NCBI GenBank assembly: GCA_024663395.1
Contig: JANFAH010000018.1
Coordinates: 496,001 to 560,000, forward strand
DNA from: Pisolithus tinctorius
Lineage: Eukaryota; Basidiomycota; Agaricomycetes; Boletales; Pisolithaceae
Reading direction: 5' to 3'
Length of the DNA: 64,000 nucleotides
Position numbers and translations under genes: made by a program. Below the pieces are notes generated by a model. It made no database searches. It was not told where the DNA came from and worked only from the letters and a program-made list of their open reading frames with translations. Below, one piece after another: positions 24,501 to 34,521 of this stretch; position 1 is the stretch's first letter, and each line of letters starts with the position of its first letter.

Positions 24501-25365
24501 ACCTATATTAACTAATGGCATCGCTGCTCCACCTCAAACTCCCTCTCCTTCATCGCCAGAACCTGTTGTTATCTCGCAGGAAGAGCCCAATGAAGCTTCC
24601 CGTCACACTTCCCTCCTGTTCTCCGAAGATACTGCGACTCCAGACTCTGAGGCTTTGCTGTCCATCTTTGATACTTCATACTGCGAGTCAGTTGTGTCTA
24701 ATGTTCGAGGAAGCAGTCAGGAAATCCAGCCATCCCCAGATATACCCACAACACTTTCTCCTCTCGCCTCAGACATGTTTAATACTGGTGCCAACTCTCA
24801 CTTCCATCTGCCCAGCCCATTCATGCCCACTCCATCGCCTCCTGCAGTTCTTTCCACTGTACCTGATGCTGTCATCAATGAGGTGCCAATTGCGATGCCT
24901 GTGCCATACAACAATGTTGTCATGCATCGTACTTTTACTGGATGGGTTGCTCATTTACAGGATGCTATGGAGGATCAGTCAAGCGATGACAACAAGACCA
25001 GCATGGACCATTCTTCCTCTCGTTTGACTTTGTCAGATGAATCTTACACTCCAGGAGTTTCAGTTGTAGCAGGTGATGAAGATGAGGTAGATGCGAGTGC
25101 ACCACAGGAATCTGGCCTCCATATGCTTGCTAAGGCCATTGGTTTCGTCTCAGCCTCTGGACACCCTCCTCCCCTTGAAGCAATCTCATATCCAGATCAC
25201 TTTCCCGCCTCCAGCTCTCCAGGTTCGACTTCAGGCCAGGAGTATGTCACCATCCAGGATATTTGTGGCTCGGAAGAACCAGAGATACCGTGCGATCCAA
25301 ACAAATGTATTCGTCCACTTACTCCTACCACCCACGATTTATTTCTTCAGATCTTTTGCAATTGA
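21526..25365 (+). CDS. Gag-protease polyprotein of element 2
   Basis: First in-frame ATG is 21526 (MTSTTSTIYPPMPPTAP); the ORF gives 1279 residues. Capsid region starts APELFQGDHTHVRTFLDHYE. A CCHC zinc knuckle CYGCGVEGHGLDNC is near 22590. An aspartic protease lies near 23455: GVIDSGSTLNVV with its partner strand LLLGRPWALGNSVSI. It is followed by about 540 Pro/Ser-rich residues without motifs I know. Role: particle formation and polyprotein cleavage. The 3' end overlaps the pol ORF by 275 nt in the +1 frame, so pol may be made by frameshifting or from its own start. Confidence 0.88.
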   Translation: MTSTTSTIYPPMPPTAPPAVAVPPARSVLTLPLLGMKSAPELFQGDHTHVRTFLDHYERLCAFHNVSSDQEMVESILQYCNARVREIIEGMAHYYAPNWANLKADLLKYFDADLSDERFFKRHLKSFALESRLQPIMTLQDFRAYNRGFIRIGGWLKNKGRISVDEHNRYFWAGLSPVFHSLVESRLRLKDPNLDTSKPFAYEDVCQSAEEVLRRDRFDADDLDFLGPRAAPNAPQTQNSTSHRSDGRDDSVRPLLPAHEARRNLETLEREAPTARKQDEVETLIKSLSRMSLSDPDYSLLYYRAIKMDPDAAKVLCAPSLRPAPAPAPTAASAAPIATPPAQTRPARRTITCYGCGVEGHGLDNCEAVNDLVQKGSLARDENRRVIYPNGQCIYRNGEETILQAYERTLAAAQPANVVRFVVHEDIEEESSAEIYELEDEPLVAAVDRSTKITKEKRKAVFDSVLVPPRSHGKEKENQMPKPSSSASIPAPQKAPLAPVFIPVDVHAPAFDGTRDDAIMEDDSVPKPSEQAPDSAEKPKRSKPAATTSLSSSLSQSASSKAIVDRILSTPLTVSVGEVIGTSRDVSQHLQELMRFKRQPLMQQPIKSVTAVDGTPPVASYLALTSSPLITINLSCNGRRVTGVIDSGSTLNVVRSGIAQSVIRMPIDMSQTVNMRDAKGGISTLKGLVQDVPLFCGAARTWTNLFVAPDTNAGFDLLLGRPWALGNSVSIVERESGTFVVFGADSERPLEMCVTEGQLGTVADTLMATLEPAQPQEGVDEGMMDVSAGTPHRVSPIIFAPPPSTSQSPPQSLHSTLLYPESTADGFDVTSAFPAFQPIPVHTFPPPSSPFPSEFVHRLLQELESTEMNGLEHNHIIARIRQRIRSEEHQSLVALLTSLTRRTPNLSPLYLDSNHALAGERGTDESGNYFQDFLMLHTRLIRQVPAPVDHYHEVDGSAYVRFYPHFIPEPSPTQQSETLPQEPPSDLDPPASPILTNGIAAPPQTPSPSSPEPVVISQEEPNEASRHTSLLFSEDTATPDSEALLSIFDTSYCESVVSNVRGSSQEIQPSPDIPTTLSPLASDMFNTGANSHFHLPSPFMPTPSPPAVLSTVPDAVINEVPIAMPVPYNNVVMHRTFTGWVAHLQDAMEDQSSDDNKTSMDHSSSRLTLSDESYTPGVSVVAGDEDEVDASAPQESGLHMLAKAIGFVSASGHPPPLEAISYPDHFPASSSPGSTSGQEYVTIQDICGSEEPEIPCDPNKCIRPLTPTTHDLFLQIFCN

Positions 25366-28300
25366 TTTGTGCGTTTCTTCTTGTACTTCTAATATTACTG
25401 ACTCTTTGGCTGCTCACTTTGACCGAGAAGTCATTAAACTCCTAAATTCACAAAGATTTCCTCGCTTTTATACTCCTGTAACACCACTTACTATGCCTCC
25501 CTCAGTTTTGAAGTTTCAAAGCTCCTTTTATCTTGATTCTTCTTCCTCTTCTTCATTATCTAATCTTTCAAAAACACCAGATCCGCTTCCTATTCAGAAA
25601 ACCGAAAAACAGCTTCACTTTTTCTATTCCTTATCCGATTTTCTTGATTTACTACACTTTAGGCAAAAACTTGTAACAGATACAGATGTCTTAGACCGCG
25701 AAATAAGCCAGTCGGTTTATGGAGCATACAAGCGCATTGACCGTAAGGTCAAACCAGTGCCAGGAGTCTATCCAGAAGATGCTCGAGTCCATCGTCGATT
25801 TCCAGAAGACCCCCTTGCATCACTCACACCACTTACTCGTCACCCTCCGACCTTTGTTCCCACAAGGAAGCTTACTCAAGAGCGCCTGGCTTCCATGAAG
25901 GTTAACGTTGATGGCTTTCTCTGGCCAGAAGAGGAAAAACTTTTTTCACATGTGATGAAGCTAAATGAACGTGCCTTGGCGTTTGATGAATCTGAGAGAG
26001 GAAACTTCCGCTCCGACTACTTTTCACCTTACATAATCCCTGTCCTACCACACGAACCATGGGAGTTCCGTAACATTCCAATTCCCCCTGGCATAAGAGT
26101 ACGTGTCATACAGCTTCTTCGGGAGAAGATCGCTGCCGGACTCTACCAACCGGCCCAGTCGTCCTATCGCTCCAAGTGGTTCTGTGTCATGAAGAAGAAT
26201 GGAAAGATCCACATCGTCCACGATCTACAGCCTCTAAATAAGGTTACCATTCGGGATGCTGGTGTTCCGCCGATATTGGATGACTTTGTGGAGCCATTTG
26301 CCGGTCGACAATGCTACACTGTCTTTGATCTATTTTCAGGTTTTGATGCACGCCAGCTCCACCCCGATAGCCGAGATCTAACGTCCTTCATGACGCCTCT
26401 TGGCTTACTGCGCCATACTGCCATGCCTCAAGGCTACACCAACTCACCATCGGAATTTCAGAATTGTACAGCATTCATTCTACAGGATGAAATCCCTCAT
26501 GTTGTGAATGTTTTCATCGATGACCTGCCCATCAAGGGTCCTGCAACTTGTTATGAGGATGCCGATGGCAATGCTGAAACGTTACCCGAGAATCCCGGCA
26601 TCCGTCACTTCATTTGGGAACATGCTGTAGACGTGCATAGAGTAATGCATCGGTTCGCTCATGCTGGTGGAACGTTCTCTGGCATGAAATCTCAGATCTG
26701 CCAGCCTCGTGTTGTCATTCTTGGCCAAGCATGCCATCCTCATGGTCGCTCTCCTGATGACAATAAGGTGAAGAAGGTCGTCAACTGGCCAACACTCGCC
26801 ACTCCCAAGGATGTTTGCTCATTCCTAGGTCTCTGCGGTACTGTTCGCATCTGGATTGCGAACTATTCGCAGTTGGCTCGTCCACTCGTTGATCTCTATC
26901 GCAAGAATGCTCCATTTGTCTGGGGTCAGGCCCAGCAAGATGCATTCGATGCCTTGAAGCTTGCCGTCTCATCTGCTCCTGCCCTTCGCCCCATCGACTA
27001 CTCATCTGACCTGCCAGTCGTTCTTTCTGTTGATACCAGTAACATTGCCATTGGATTCATTCTGTCTCAGTATGATGATGAAGGTCACAAACGTCCTGCT
27101 CGCTATGGATCGCTTCCCATCAACGAACGTGAATCTCGCTACAGTCAGCCTAAGCTCGAACTATATGGTCTTTTCAGAGCGCTTCATCATTATCGTCTAT
27201 ATCTCTATGGTGTTTGTCATCTATGGGTAGAGGTTGATGCGAAGTACATCAAAGGTATGCTCAATGATCCAGATCTTCAGCCTAATGCGGCCATCAATCG
27301 CTGGATTGAGGGTATCCTACTCTTCGACTTTAAGCTTGTTCATGTCCCTGCTATTCGACATCGAGCCCCAGATGCACTTTCTAGACGTCAGCCCACTGAA
27401 GAGGACTATGAAGAAGGCGAGGCCGATGCAGAAGAAGCTGATGAGTGGTTGGAGAGTATTCTTTTCGCAGATGCCCATCCCCTTCTGTACAATGTCATGA
27501 CCCTCCCATCCTTCCTTTCCAATGATACGTCCCAGGATGTCCTTTTACGTAGAATCCTCCACTTCCTTCGAACAACAGAACTACCACCATTCCCTTCCAA
27601 CACTGCTCGCAAGCGCTTCATTCGCAGATCCCTCCAGTTCTTCCTTCGTGGAGACCAGCTCTTTAAACGTCGAGGTCCCCATCCTCCAGCTAAGGTCATC
27701 TTCGACCCAGATCTCCGTGCACAGATCCTCAGTCATGCTCATGAAGAACTTGGTCATCGTGGAGTCTTTGGAGTCTTTCAGACTGTCAGACAGCGCTTTT
27801 ATTGGCCTCAGCTCTATCAAGATGTCGCCCATCATGTCCGTTCCTGCCATGAGTGCCAGATCCGAAGCACTCGTAAGGCAGAGGTTCCCATCACCATCTC
27901 CACTTCCCCTAGAATCTTCATGAAGGTTTATGTTGACGTCATGCTCATGCCCAAAGCTCGTGGATATCGCTATCTTGTTGCAGCTCGAGATGATCTTTCC
28001 CTTGCTGCAGAAGGTCGTGCTCTTCGACATGCTAATGCAGACAGTCTTGCTAGGTTCTTCTGGGAAGAGGTCTTCTGTCGTTATGGTGTAATTGCGCAGG
28101 TTGTCACAGATAATGGCAGCGAGGTCAAGGGTGCCTTTGAGAAACTCATGAAGCACTATTCCATTCCACAGATTCGCATCTCCCCATATAATTCAAAAGC
28201 GAATGGAGTTGTAGAGCGTGGACACTTTGTTATCAGAGAAGCTATCATCAAGGCTTGTGAAGGAGACCTTTCGCTCTGGCCTTCCAAGGTTCATCATGCT

Positions 28301-28939
28301 TTCTTCGCAGACAAGGTTACTACCCGTCGCTCCACTGGGTTCAGCCCTTACTTCTTGCTCCATGGTCTTGATCCTGTCTTGCCCTTCGATCTCTTTGAGT
28401 CTACATATCTCGTTGAAGGATTCCAGTCTGGAATGACTTCTCAGGAGCTCCTCGCACTTCGCATTCGTCAGTTGGAGAAGAGAGAAGAGGACATCAATGC
28501 CGCTTTCACCACTCTGCAGAGATCTCGTTTGCGCTCCAAGGGTCAGTTTGAGAAGAGGTATGCATTACGATTGGTGAAGTCTGCTTATGAGCCAGGAGAC
28601 TTGGTATTGGTTCGCAACACTCAGGTAGAAAAGGAACTGGATCGAAAATCAAAGCCACGCTACCTTGGTCCCTATGAGGTCGTTCGTCACACCAAGGGAG
28701 GTTCCTACGTCATTAAAGAACTCGATGGCACTGTTTCTGCTCGAGGAGTTGCAGCGTTTCGACTCATTCCCTATTATTCTCGACACACTCGTTTACCAGA
28801 AATTATGGAAAAAGATATCGGTGAAGAAGAAGACGGTAACAGCAATAACAATGATGATGGAAATGATGATGAAGACGAAGATGAGGAAAACCAAGAACAC
28901 AATAACGAAAATGACTATGACTCAGATGACTATTCATGA
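25091..28939 (+). CDS. Pol (RT, RNase H, integrase) of element 2
   Basis: Open for up to 1282 codons from ATG 25091, although the conserved part begins near 25700. RT: KWFCVMKKNGKIHIVHDL, TVFDLFSGFDARQL, AMPQGYTNSPSEFQ and the catalytic FIDDL (in place of YxDD) near 26515. RNase H near 27010: VVLSVDTSNIAIG. Integrase HHCC zinc module near 27730-27860 (HAHEELGHRG...CHECQIR), then catalytic Asp in YVDVML, Asp in VTDNGSE and Glu in NGVVERGH. A GPYE motif near 28670 and a long acidic tail end the protein. All catalytic residues are present, so the element could be active. Confidence 0.9.
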   Translation: MRVHHRNLASICLLRPLVSSQPLDTLLPLKQSHIQITFPPPALQVRLQARSMSPSRIFVARKNQRYRAIQTNVFVHLLLPPTIYFFRSFAIDLCVSSCTSNITDSLAAHFDREVIKLLNSQRFPRFYTPVTPLTMPPSVLKFQSSFYLDSSSSSSLSNLSKTPDPLPIQKTEKQLHFFYSLSDFLDLLHFRQKLVTDTDVLDREISQSVYGAYKRIDRKVKPVPGVYPEDARVHRRFPEDPLASLTPLTRHPPTFVPTRKLTQERLASMKVNVDGFLWPEEEKLFSHVMKLNERALAFDESERGNFRSDYFSPYIIPVLPHEPWEFRNIPIPPGIRVRVIQLLREKIAAGLYQPAQSSYRSKWFCVMKKNGKIHIVHDLQPLNKVTIRDAGVPPILDDFVEPFAGRQCYTVFDLFSGFDARQLHPDSRDLTSFMTPLGLLRHTAMPQGYTNSPSEFQNCTAFILQDEIPHVVNVFIDDLPIKGPATCYEDADGNAETLPENPGIRHFIWEHAVDVHRVMHRFAHAGGTFSGMKSQICQPRVVILGQACHPHGRSPDDNKVKKVVNWPTLATPKDVCSFLGLCGTVRIWIANYSQLARPLVDLYRKNAPFVWGQAQQDAFDALKLAVSSAPALRPIDYSSDLPVVLSVDTSNIAIGFILSQYDDEGHKRPARYGSLPINERESRYSQPKLELYGLFRALHHYRLYLYGVCHLWVEVDAKYIKGMLNDPDLQPNAAINRWIEGILLFDFKLVHVPAIRHRAPDALSRRQPTEEDYEEGEADAEEADEWLESILFADAHPLLYNVMTLPSFLSNDTSQDVLLRRILHFLRTTELPPFPSNTARKRFIRRSLQFFLRGDQLFKRRGPHPPAKVIFDPDLRAQILSHAHEELGHRGVFGVFQTVRQRFYWPQLYQDVAHHVRSCHECQIRSTRKAEVPITISTSPRIFMKVYVDVMLMPKARGYRYLVAARDDLSLAAEGRALRHANADSLARFFWEEVFCRYGVIAQVVTDNGSEVKGAFEKLMKHYSIPQIRISPYNSKANGVVERGHFVIREAIIKACEGDLSLWPSKVHHAFFADKVTTRRSTGFSPYFLLHGLDPVLPFDLFESTYLVEGFQSGMTSQELLALRIRQLEKREEDINAAFTTLQRSRLRSKGQFEKRYALRLVKSAYEPGDLVLVRNTQVEKELDRKSKPRYLGPYEVVRHTKGGSYVIKELDGTVSARGVAAFRLIPYYSRHTRLPEIMEKDIGEEEDGNSNNNDDGNDDEDEDEENQEHNNENDYDSDDYS

Positions 28940-29071
28940 TTTCTCCTTTCTCTTTTGATTACTTACCCTTATCCTCTCTCATTCTTTTTTCATTTCGTTC
29001 GGATTTTTTCTGTTTTCCCTGGGTTCCCTGCATTGGTCGCAATCGGGGACGATTGCATTTCTTCTTGCCGG

Positions 29072-30888
29072 TGGATGTCACACACCAAAGGTGTTTGGTG
29101 AGGTGGACATGGATGTAGCTGATGAATGGAGATGAAGACCATAGCCCTCATGCGAAGAAGGACAGCCAGAAATGTCGGCAGTCATCCCTCGCACAAGAAC
29201 GAGTTGTCAATGCCAAAGAAAAAGGAGGAAGCGAGCTAAGCACCAATAAAGTTCTTAAGCGCCCGTGTACGGCATTCCGGTTTTCGACATATCTCCGCCA
29301 GTTCTGCAGACACCGAAACCATTCCCACACTCGCTTGTAGTACTCAGCCACGTGATCCTACCTTCCAAAATTGGAAAGGATTTGCGCACTCCACACGTTT
29401 CTACAGCACTCCCTCCAAAAGACGCTCATTTCGCTAATTCTTCTGATATGGCCACCTCCACATCAATCATTTCGCTTGTCCCCTTTGCTAGGGACCATGG
29501 CTACATATATCTACCAGGAGTTCCTACTAGCTTCCGTCCTGAAGCATCCTGGTACATCCCACCCTCGTCTGCCCCCTCTCAGCCCATCCAGCTTGGACAG
29601 CGTGTTCTTTTTGTCAGTATGACCTCTAGGAGGACATTCTTTGGTCGCCTCAGGTCTGTCATTCGCTTGGAAAGGTCTTATGTGGTCGTTTCAGTCTTTC
29701 CGGTCCAAGAAGCATATGGATCCTTCCTCCCTGCTCCCTGCAACGTCTTCATACCAGTCTCGTCCATCATTCTTCCAAAATTGCGACAGCTACAGTATAA
29801 TCTACTGTTCTCCACTCTCCCTGATCGCATCCATGACGAGTATGATGCACATCTTGCCTCCTTATCGCAAGATGCAGCAGAAGACGCTCCCCCTTCATCC
29901 TCTCTTCCAACAGAGCCTCATTCATGAAGTTTTTATTTGCTTCACTGAGAGGACAGTAAGGGGGGGAAAGTTGCGATCCCCTATGCTCCTGTCACCCCAC
30001 AGACCCCCAAAGCTTGACCCCTGTTGACATCTGACTCACCCTGTCCGCTTTTGGATGTACTATATCGGCATCAGATCAGCGCTGCCTCTCTGTCATCCCA
30101 CTTTGGCCCAGAGGCGATCTCTTCGAGATGTGACATGCACAGCCTCCCCCTAATGCGATTCCAGTGCACTTTCCCAGTTTCTGACATTACTTGACTCATA
30201 CTTTGACATTCTGACTGTCTTTGACTCACCTATTGCCAATACTTACCAATCTTTTGCCCTTGCTTACTGATTCTTCGCTTTTTGGCTTACTTATCCTTAC
30301 CAATGCTCACCAATGCTTTCTAAGACGATTACCCACCGCTTACATTCCTTACTCATCAGTTACCAATCACTTACTAAGTGTTTGCACCTTGTTTTCCATA
30401 GGCAACGCCCCTGTGCTGTATATAAATCACTGTACTTAGGTAGCAAAAAAAAAAAAAAAGACATCAGAGAGCCCCTCTTGCTCGCAATTTATCATCTCTC
30501 AGTAAATCATTCAGCAGCTTCGATAGTTGAGACTTTATTAAGGGTCTAACTATCGTCTACTTCGCTTATTATCGTCTATCATCAATCTACTTCGCTCCAA
30601 GTCCTCCCTGAGCTCAGTACAGCTCAGGGCATTGAATTAAGTCATCATCCATCCTTCTGTAGGCTGACAGCAGTCTACCCCATCGCTTCCTCTCGCATTC
30701 CTGCTCCTTCTTCGTCAGGAGCACCCCCAACCCTCAGCACTCATCTTTGAGTGTTGTAGTTCACAAAAACCCTCCCAAAGAACAGGTTCCACCATCTAGG
30801 TACCGCATAGGCACACCACCACTCGCTTTCATTGTCTTTTGTGTTGGTTTTGGTTGGTTTCCACCACTGAACCTCACTTTGACTCACA
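29072..30888 (+). repeat. 3' LTR of element 2
   Basis: 1817 bp, TGGATGTCACAC...GACTCACA. Near-identical to the 5' LTR: one extra G at the start, one fewer A in the A tract, and two substitutions noticed (at about 29874 and 30561). No purine tract precedes it. Confidence 0.92.
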
Positions 30889-31419
30889 GCGATGATCGAT
30901 GGCGACACTCGGACGATCCATGGCCCATGGAGCAAGTAACATACACAGCAACACGACTACTACACAAAGGATTTCACTCAGAGCGAGCACAAACAAGCGC
31001 GGGAGACTACTATGAGCCACGAAGTGACCCAGAATCGAGTTTGGGCAAGCAACATCTATCTACGAAGTGTTTTCTGCCTACAGCTACACATGACTCGCTG
31101 ACGTCCAGTGTACAGGGATCTACAGGGTTATCAGGATACATAGAGTGCGAGAAAGTACTGAAGTTAGTTTCAGCAAGTCGCACGCAGCCACCAAGTTCAT
31201 CTGAGAAGACAAAGAGTGAAGACCGAAGCCCTGGCAGGCTCGTCGAAGCAGCGGCAGCAACCTGTTTTGAGACGGGAGAGTTTTCCTTGGGTATGAACAG
31301 AATACTGACTACTGAGTTACAGGAAGCAGTAGAACTCGAGCGAGTCAAACCCGCGTTGGTGGAGGAACCACTCATGACGAAAGTCCCGTTCGAATTCGAA
31401 GCGAATTACAACACACAAA

Positions 31420-33520
31420 GGGGTTTTTCATTTTGTTCGTATCGAGCTTCTCTGATGGCTACTGGTGTGTCACTACAGGAGTCCTACCTAAGAGGTCAAG
31501 GCAGTGAAAGGAGTGACCTCGGAGTTCCTGCAGTCAGCAGAAATACGCATCAGTTAACCGACGACCTATTCAGGTCAAAGATTCCGCTCGAGTTCAAAGC
31601 CGAAAGGCTCGAAGAACATTCGAAGCCCACAGGAGTTGGAGTCGAAGGGCTCGAAACACTCACAGGCAGTCCCAAAACAGATAGGTTGGCATACAAAGAG
31701 GTCGTTGACTCACACAGAGCGCCGCGGTGCATGAATCACATTGAGTTGAAGGTTGTTGCGAGAAGAATTCAGGTCGAGGAGCCGTCGAGGCTCGTCATAC
31801 GAAGGAAGCCGCCAGAAGAAGTTTTGCGAATCGAGATGTTGAAGCACGCGGTGAGGATGGACAACCTCACGCTCGAAATATTCCACGGCCACGCAGTGTC
31901 GGCAATAAATGTTTTATTCAAGGATTCGTCAAGCGAATCGACGCGCGCACTCGGTATTAGGACTTGCACAGAAAGTCCTGCGATGTTGACTAAGCGGAGT
32001 CACGTGACCGCTTTGCGCGTTGTGGCCACGCACACTCAAGTACTACATACTGACAACTATAGTGTTACAGGCTGGCTACGCAAGATCGCTACAATCGCAG
32101 GATACGAAGAATGGGACAAACGACGTACCATGCGCGAGGTACTGCAGTTACGAGCGATGGCAACAGCAGCAAAAGCGACAATAGCAGCGACTCGAGCGAC
32201 AGCGATGATGACAACGATGACTTTACTTAGCACAGATCAATGGCCAGTCGAGATCGACTGTGCTGTTCGATGGAAACAGGGCGCGATGAGCGCGAGTACC
32301 AAGCCCAACAGCTCATGGGTTCGTTTTGATATCCAGATGCTTTACTTACATCTCTGTTACCCTAGGGAAGCAGGCTATCTATGACGAACGGCGACCGCTA
32401 TACGAGAGACTATGACGAACTACGATCGAAGATTGCACGGAAGTACGACAAGAACAACGGTAGCAACTCGGGCGACAACGACATCAACAATGTTCAACAC
32501 AGACCGAAGGCCGCACGAGGCAGAAACGGCAGTTTGGTGGACATGGAGCGTGGTGGACACCAGTGTCGAGCTCGAAAGCTTGAAGTTTCATTTGGACTTT
32601 TGGGTGTTTTACTTACAGCTATTCTACTCTAGGGAAAGCAGATGTACATGACGAAACGCGAGCGGCAGCCGTGCGAGCGTGGTGCCAATACCTATGGCTG
32701 CATACGAGCAAGCCGTGCTCGAGTTCAAGCTGAGGCCTACTCACCATTTATTGCGAGCACTCACTGCACTCGGAAAACGCACGGACGATAGGGTCTTGCA
32801 AGACAGGCCTATGCCCTTAGAAGTAGATGACAGTTTGGAAGAACGAACACATCGACTTATGGTGCTACAAGTACAACGGGCGCAATATGCCACAAGATAC
32901 AAGTGCGAAGCGACTCTATGGAACCACATGCAAGACTTAATACGAATAGCAACACGACAGCGAGGTTTGAAGTCGGAACAAGAGGCGCGACGCGCGAGGA
33001 GTACTGAGGCTACACCAGTTGGGCTCGAAGGCCCAAATTTTATGTTTCGCTTTCAGGCATTTTACTTACACCTACGACGTTTTAGGGAATACGACTTTTT
33101 ACAAGGTATCCACGAAGCTACAACAAACCACGAACGAAGTATGGCGAAACAACTGCGAAGACTACAGTTCGATCTATGGCAACGATCACCGAAGATACGA
33201 GATCTGACAGACATGGGCACCGAGCGCGACGGCCCAAGTTTTTATTTTAGTTGCGCAACTTTTTACTCACAGTTAGGTCATTTTAGGGTAGACAACAATG
33301 TCGAAGAAGGAACGCATCTATATACAGTACAACAGCGAATTTCAAAGTCACAGCAAGACGTGCGAGATGTGAGGAGCATTGAAGCCATGCCGAGCGGGCT
33401 CGAAGGCCCAAGTCTTAGCCTTCTCTTTAAGCTGTTTTACTTACAGCTACTGCATTTTAGGGATCGTGAATTTTTACAGAGCATCAACAAATCCCTGAGT
33501 GTCGACGCGCTTACAGTACA
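31420..33520 (+). repeat. Degenerate array of intron-like modules in element 1 (left block)
   Basis: At least five related units at about 32310, 32560, 33020, 33220 and 33395. The common core is (GGCTCGAAGGCCCAA), a T-rich stretch, TTTTACTTACA, 10-15 nt, then TTTTAGGGA or CTCTAGGGA. Each core has the size and signals of a fungal intron end (branch-like CTTAC, then TAG|G), yet most cores also stay open in one frame and translate to similar peptides (GLEGP..F..F..FYLxL..FRE). TTGGGC/GCCCAA around TCGAAG can form a small hairpin. Confidence 0.55.
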
Positions 33521-33560
33521 AAGGTCCCGATCGGGACGACCTGCGACTGCCTCCCTTCAA

Positions 33561-33745
33561 GATGAAGATGCCTACATTACTGTCGACCGAAGCGAGTTAG
33601 TAGGTCGACATGTTGTCGAACGGTTAGCGAAGGGAGACTCCATCCCCGTGATGGATATCGTGCAGAGACATCACGAAGTCTCATTTTATCTGGGAGACAT
33701 CACAGACGAACGGGACATGTTGGATATACTGGAGAGATTGGGCGT
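33561..33745 (+). pseudogene. ERG26-like sterol dehydrogenase fragment, 5' part, captured in element 1
   Basis: Encodes DEDAYITVDRSELVGRHVVE followed by RLAKGDSIPVMDIVQRHHE and FYLGDITDERDMLDILERLG. This matches the start of the NAD(P)-binding fold of C-3 sterol dehydrogenase/3-beta-HSD family proteins (GGSGFLGRHIVE..., DIVQR-HDVPFYSGDI), though the Gly-rich loop is replaced (VDRSELVG). The fragment stops at the insertion point of element 3 and resumes at 41905. It lies between the LTRs of element 1, so it travels with it. Confidence 0.7.
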
Positions 33746-34459
33746 TGTCACGACCGTGCGTTCATTATAAGTCCCTGTACACTCCGCACCCTACTCCGCT
33801 GGTCGTTCGCTCACTCCGCACCAACTCCGCCCAATGTCTGCTGTTTGCGAACCGTCTCCGCCCCGACTGCTGTCGGACTTGTGTTACTCTCCTACCGGAC
33901 CAAGCGGTCCGTTCCCTGAGGGGTCATGTGACTACCTTCGCAGTCAGGTACTCCGCAGCACGCTCACCGCATGGTCCAGCATCTGGACTGTTTCCTTTTC
34001 TAGATGTTCTGTGTTACCCATTCGTATGTCCTCCGTCTACCCTTCATTTGTCGTCCAGGAAATTTTACTTGAAAATTTATGAGTCTCCGTATGTCAGTTC
34101 CGATTCCAATTACTGTACCTCTGTAGTAGTATAAAAGCATGTACTGTACTCCGCTGTTCTTCAGTACGAATATCAACTTAGTTCCTACTCCTCCTGACTC
34201 CGTCTTCTGTCTGTCGGACTTACCTCCGACACTCCGTCTGTACTCTCCCTCTGAAATACGAGGGCTGAGATCGTGCAAGGGGGTAGCGCACGAGCTAAAC
34301 CCGACGCCCTCACTCCGCTCCGCCTTTGTCTTGGCAGACTTCGTTCCTGCCACCACTCCGCTAGTCGGAGTTTCGTTCTTCCCTGTCGGACTTGCTTCCG
34401 AACCACCCTCTGGACCTTGTATAGCGTCGGAGTTGGTCGGAGTAGGCCCGGACTTGACA
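33746..34459 (+). repeat. 5' LTR of element 3
   Basis: 714 bp. About 23 differences from the 3' LTR, all transitions at CpG sites by my reading. Contains about 15 copies of CTCCG. Confidence 0.93.
34130..34173 (+). promoter_or_regulatory. TATA box and predicted transcript 5' end of element 3
   Basis: TATAAAAG at 34130-34137. AGTACGAATAT at 34163-34173, about 33 nt downstream, is the exact complement of the putative primer-binding site after the LTR, which implies that transcription starts at or near 34163. The 3' LTR has the same arrangement. Confidence 0.65.
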
Positions 34460-34461
34460 GT

Positions 34462-34472
34462 ATATTCGTACT
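34462..34472 (+). other. Self-complementary primer-binding site of element 3
   Basis: ATATTCGTACT, 2 nt after the 5' LTR, is perfectly complementary over 11 nt to AGTACGAATAT at the predicted start of the element's own RNA. No TGG-type tRNA site is present. Tf1 and relatives use an 11-nt self-primer in the same way. Confidence 0.7.
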
Positions 34473-34521
34473 CGCACTTGTACGATCTCACTTTCCGTCC
34501 TCTAAAAAAACTTACACCACT

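Larger units (their letters stand above)
19524..30888 (+). mobile_element. Element 2: complete Gypsy-type LTR retrotransposon with 1817-bp LTRs
   Basis: Two near-identical LTRs (19524-21340 and 29072-30888) flank an intact gag-protease ORF and an intact pol ORF. TSD GCGATG at 19518-19523 and 30889-30894 (6 bp as read; 5 bp if the first LTR base is a G). The LTRs differ by about two substitutions and two single-base indels over 1.8 kb, so insertion is recent. Domain order RT, RNase H, integrase makes it Ty3/Gypsy-like; no chromodomain is present. It sits in the gag of element 1. Confidence 0.92.

Noticed and set aside
30747..32384. 545-codon plus-strand open frame
   Set aside because: It starts in the 3' LTR of element 2 and runs across the TSD into element 1, so it cannot be one gene; only the part after 30894 could be a shifted remnant of gag.
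32679..33770. 363-codon plus-strand frame as one gene
   Set aside because: Mixes repeat modules, the captured ERG26-like fragment and the first bases of the element 3 LTR; not a natural gene.
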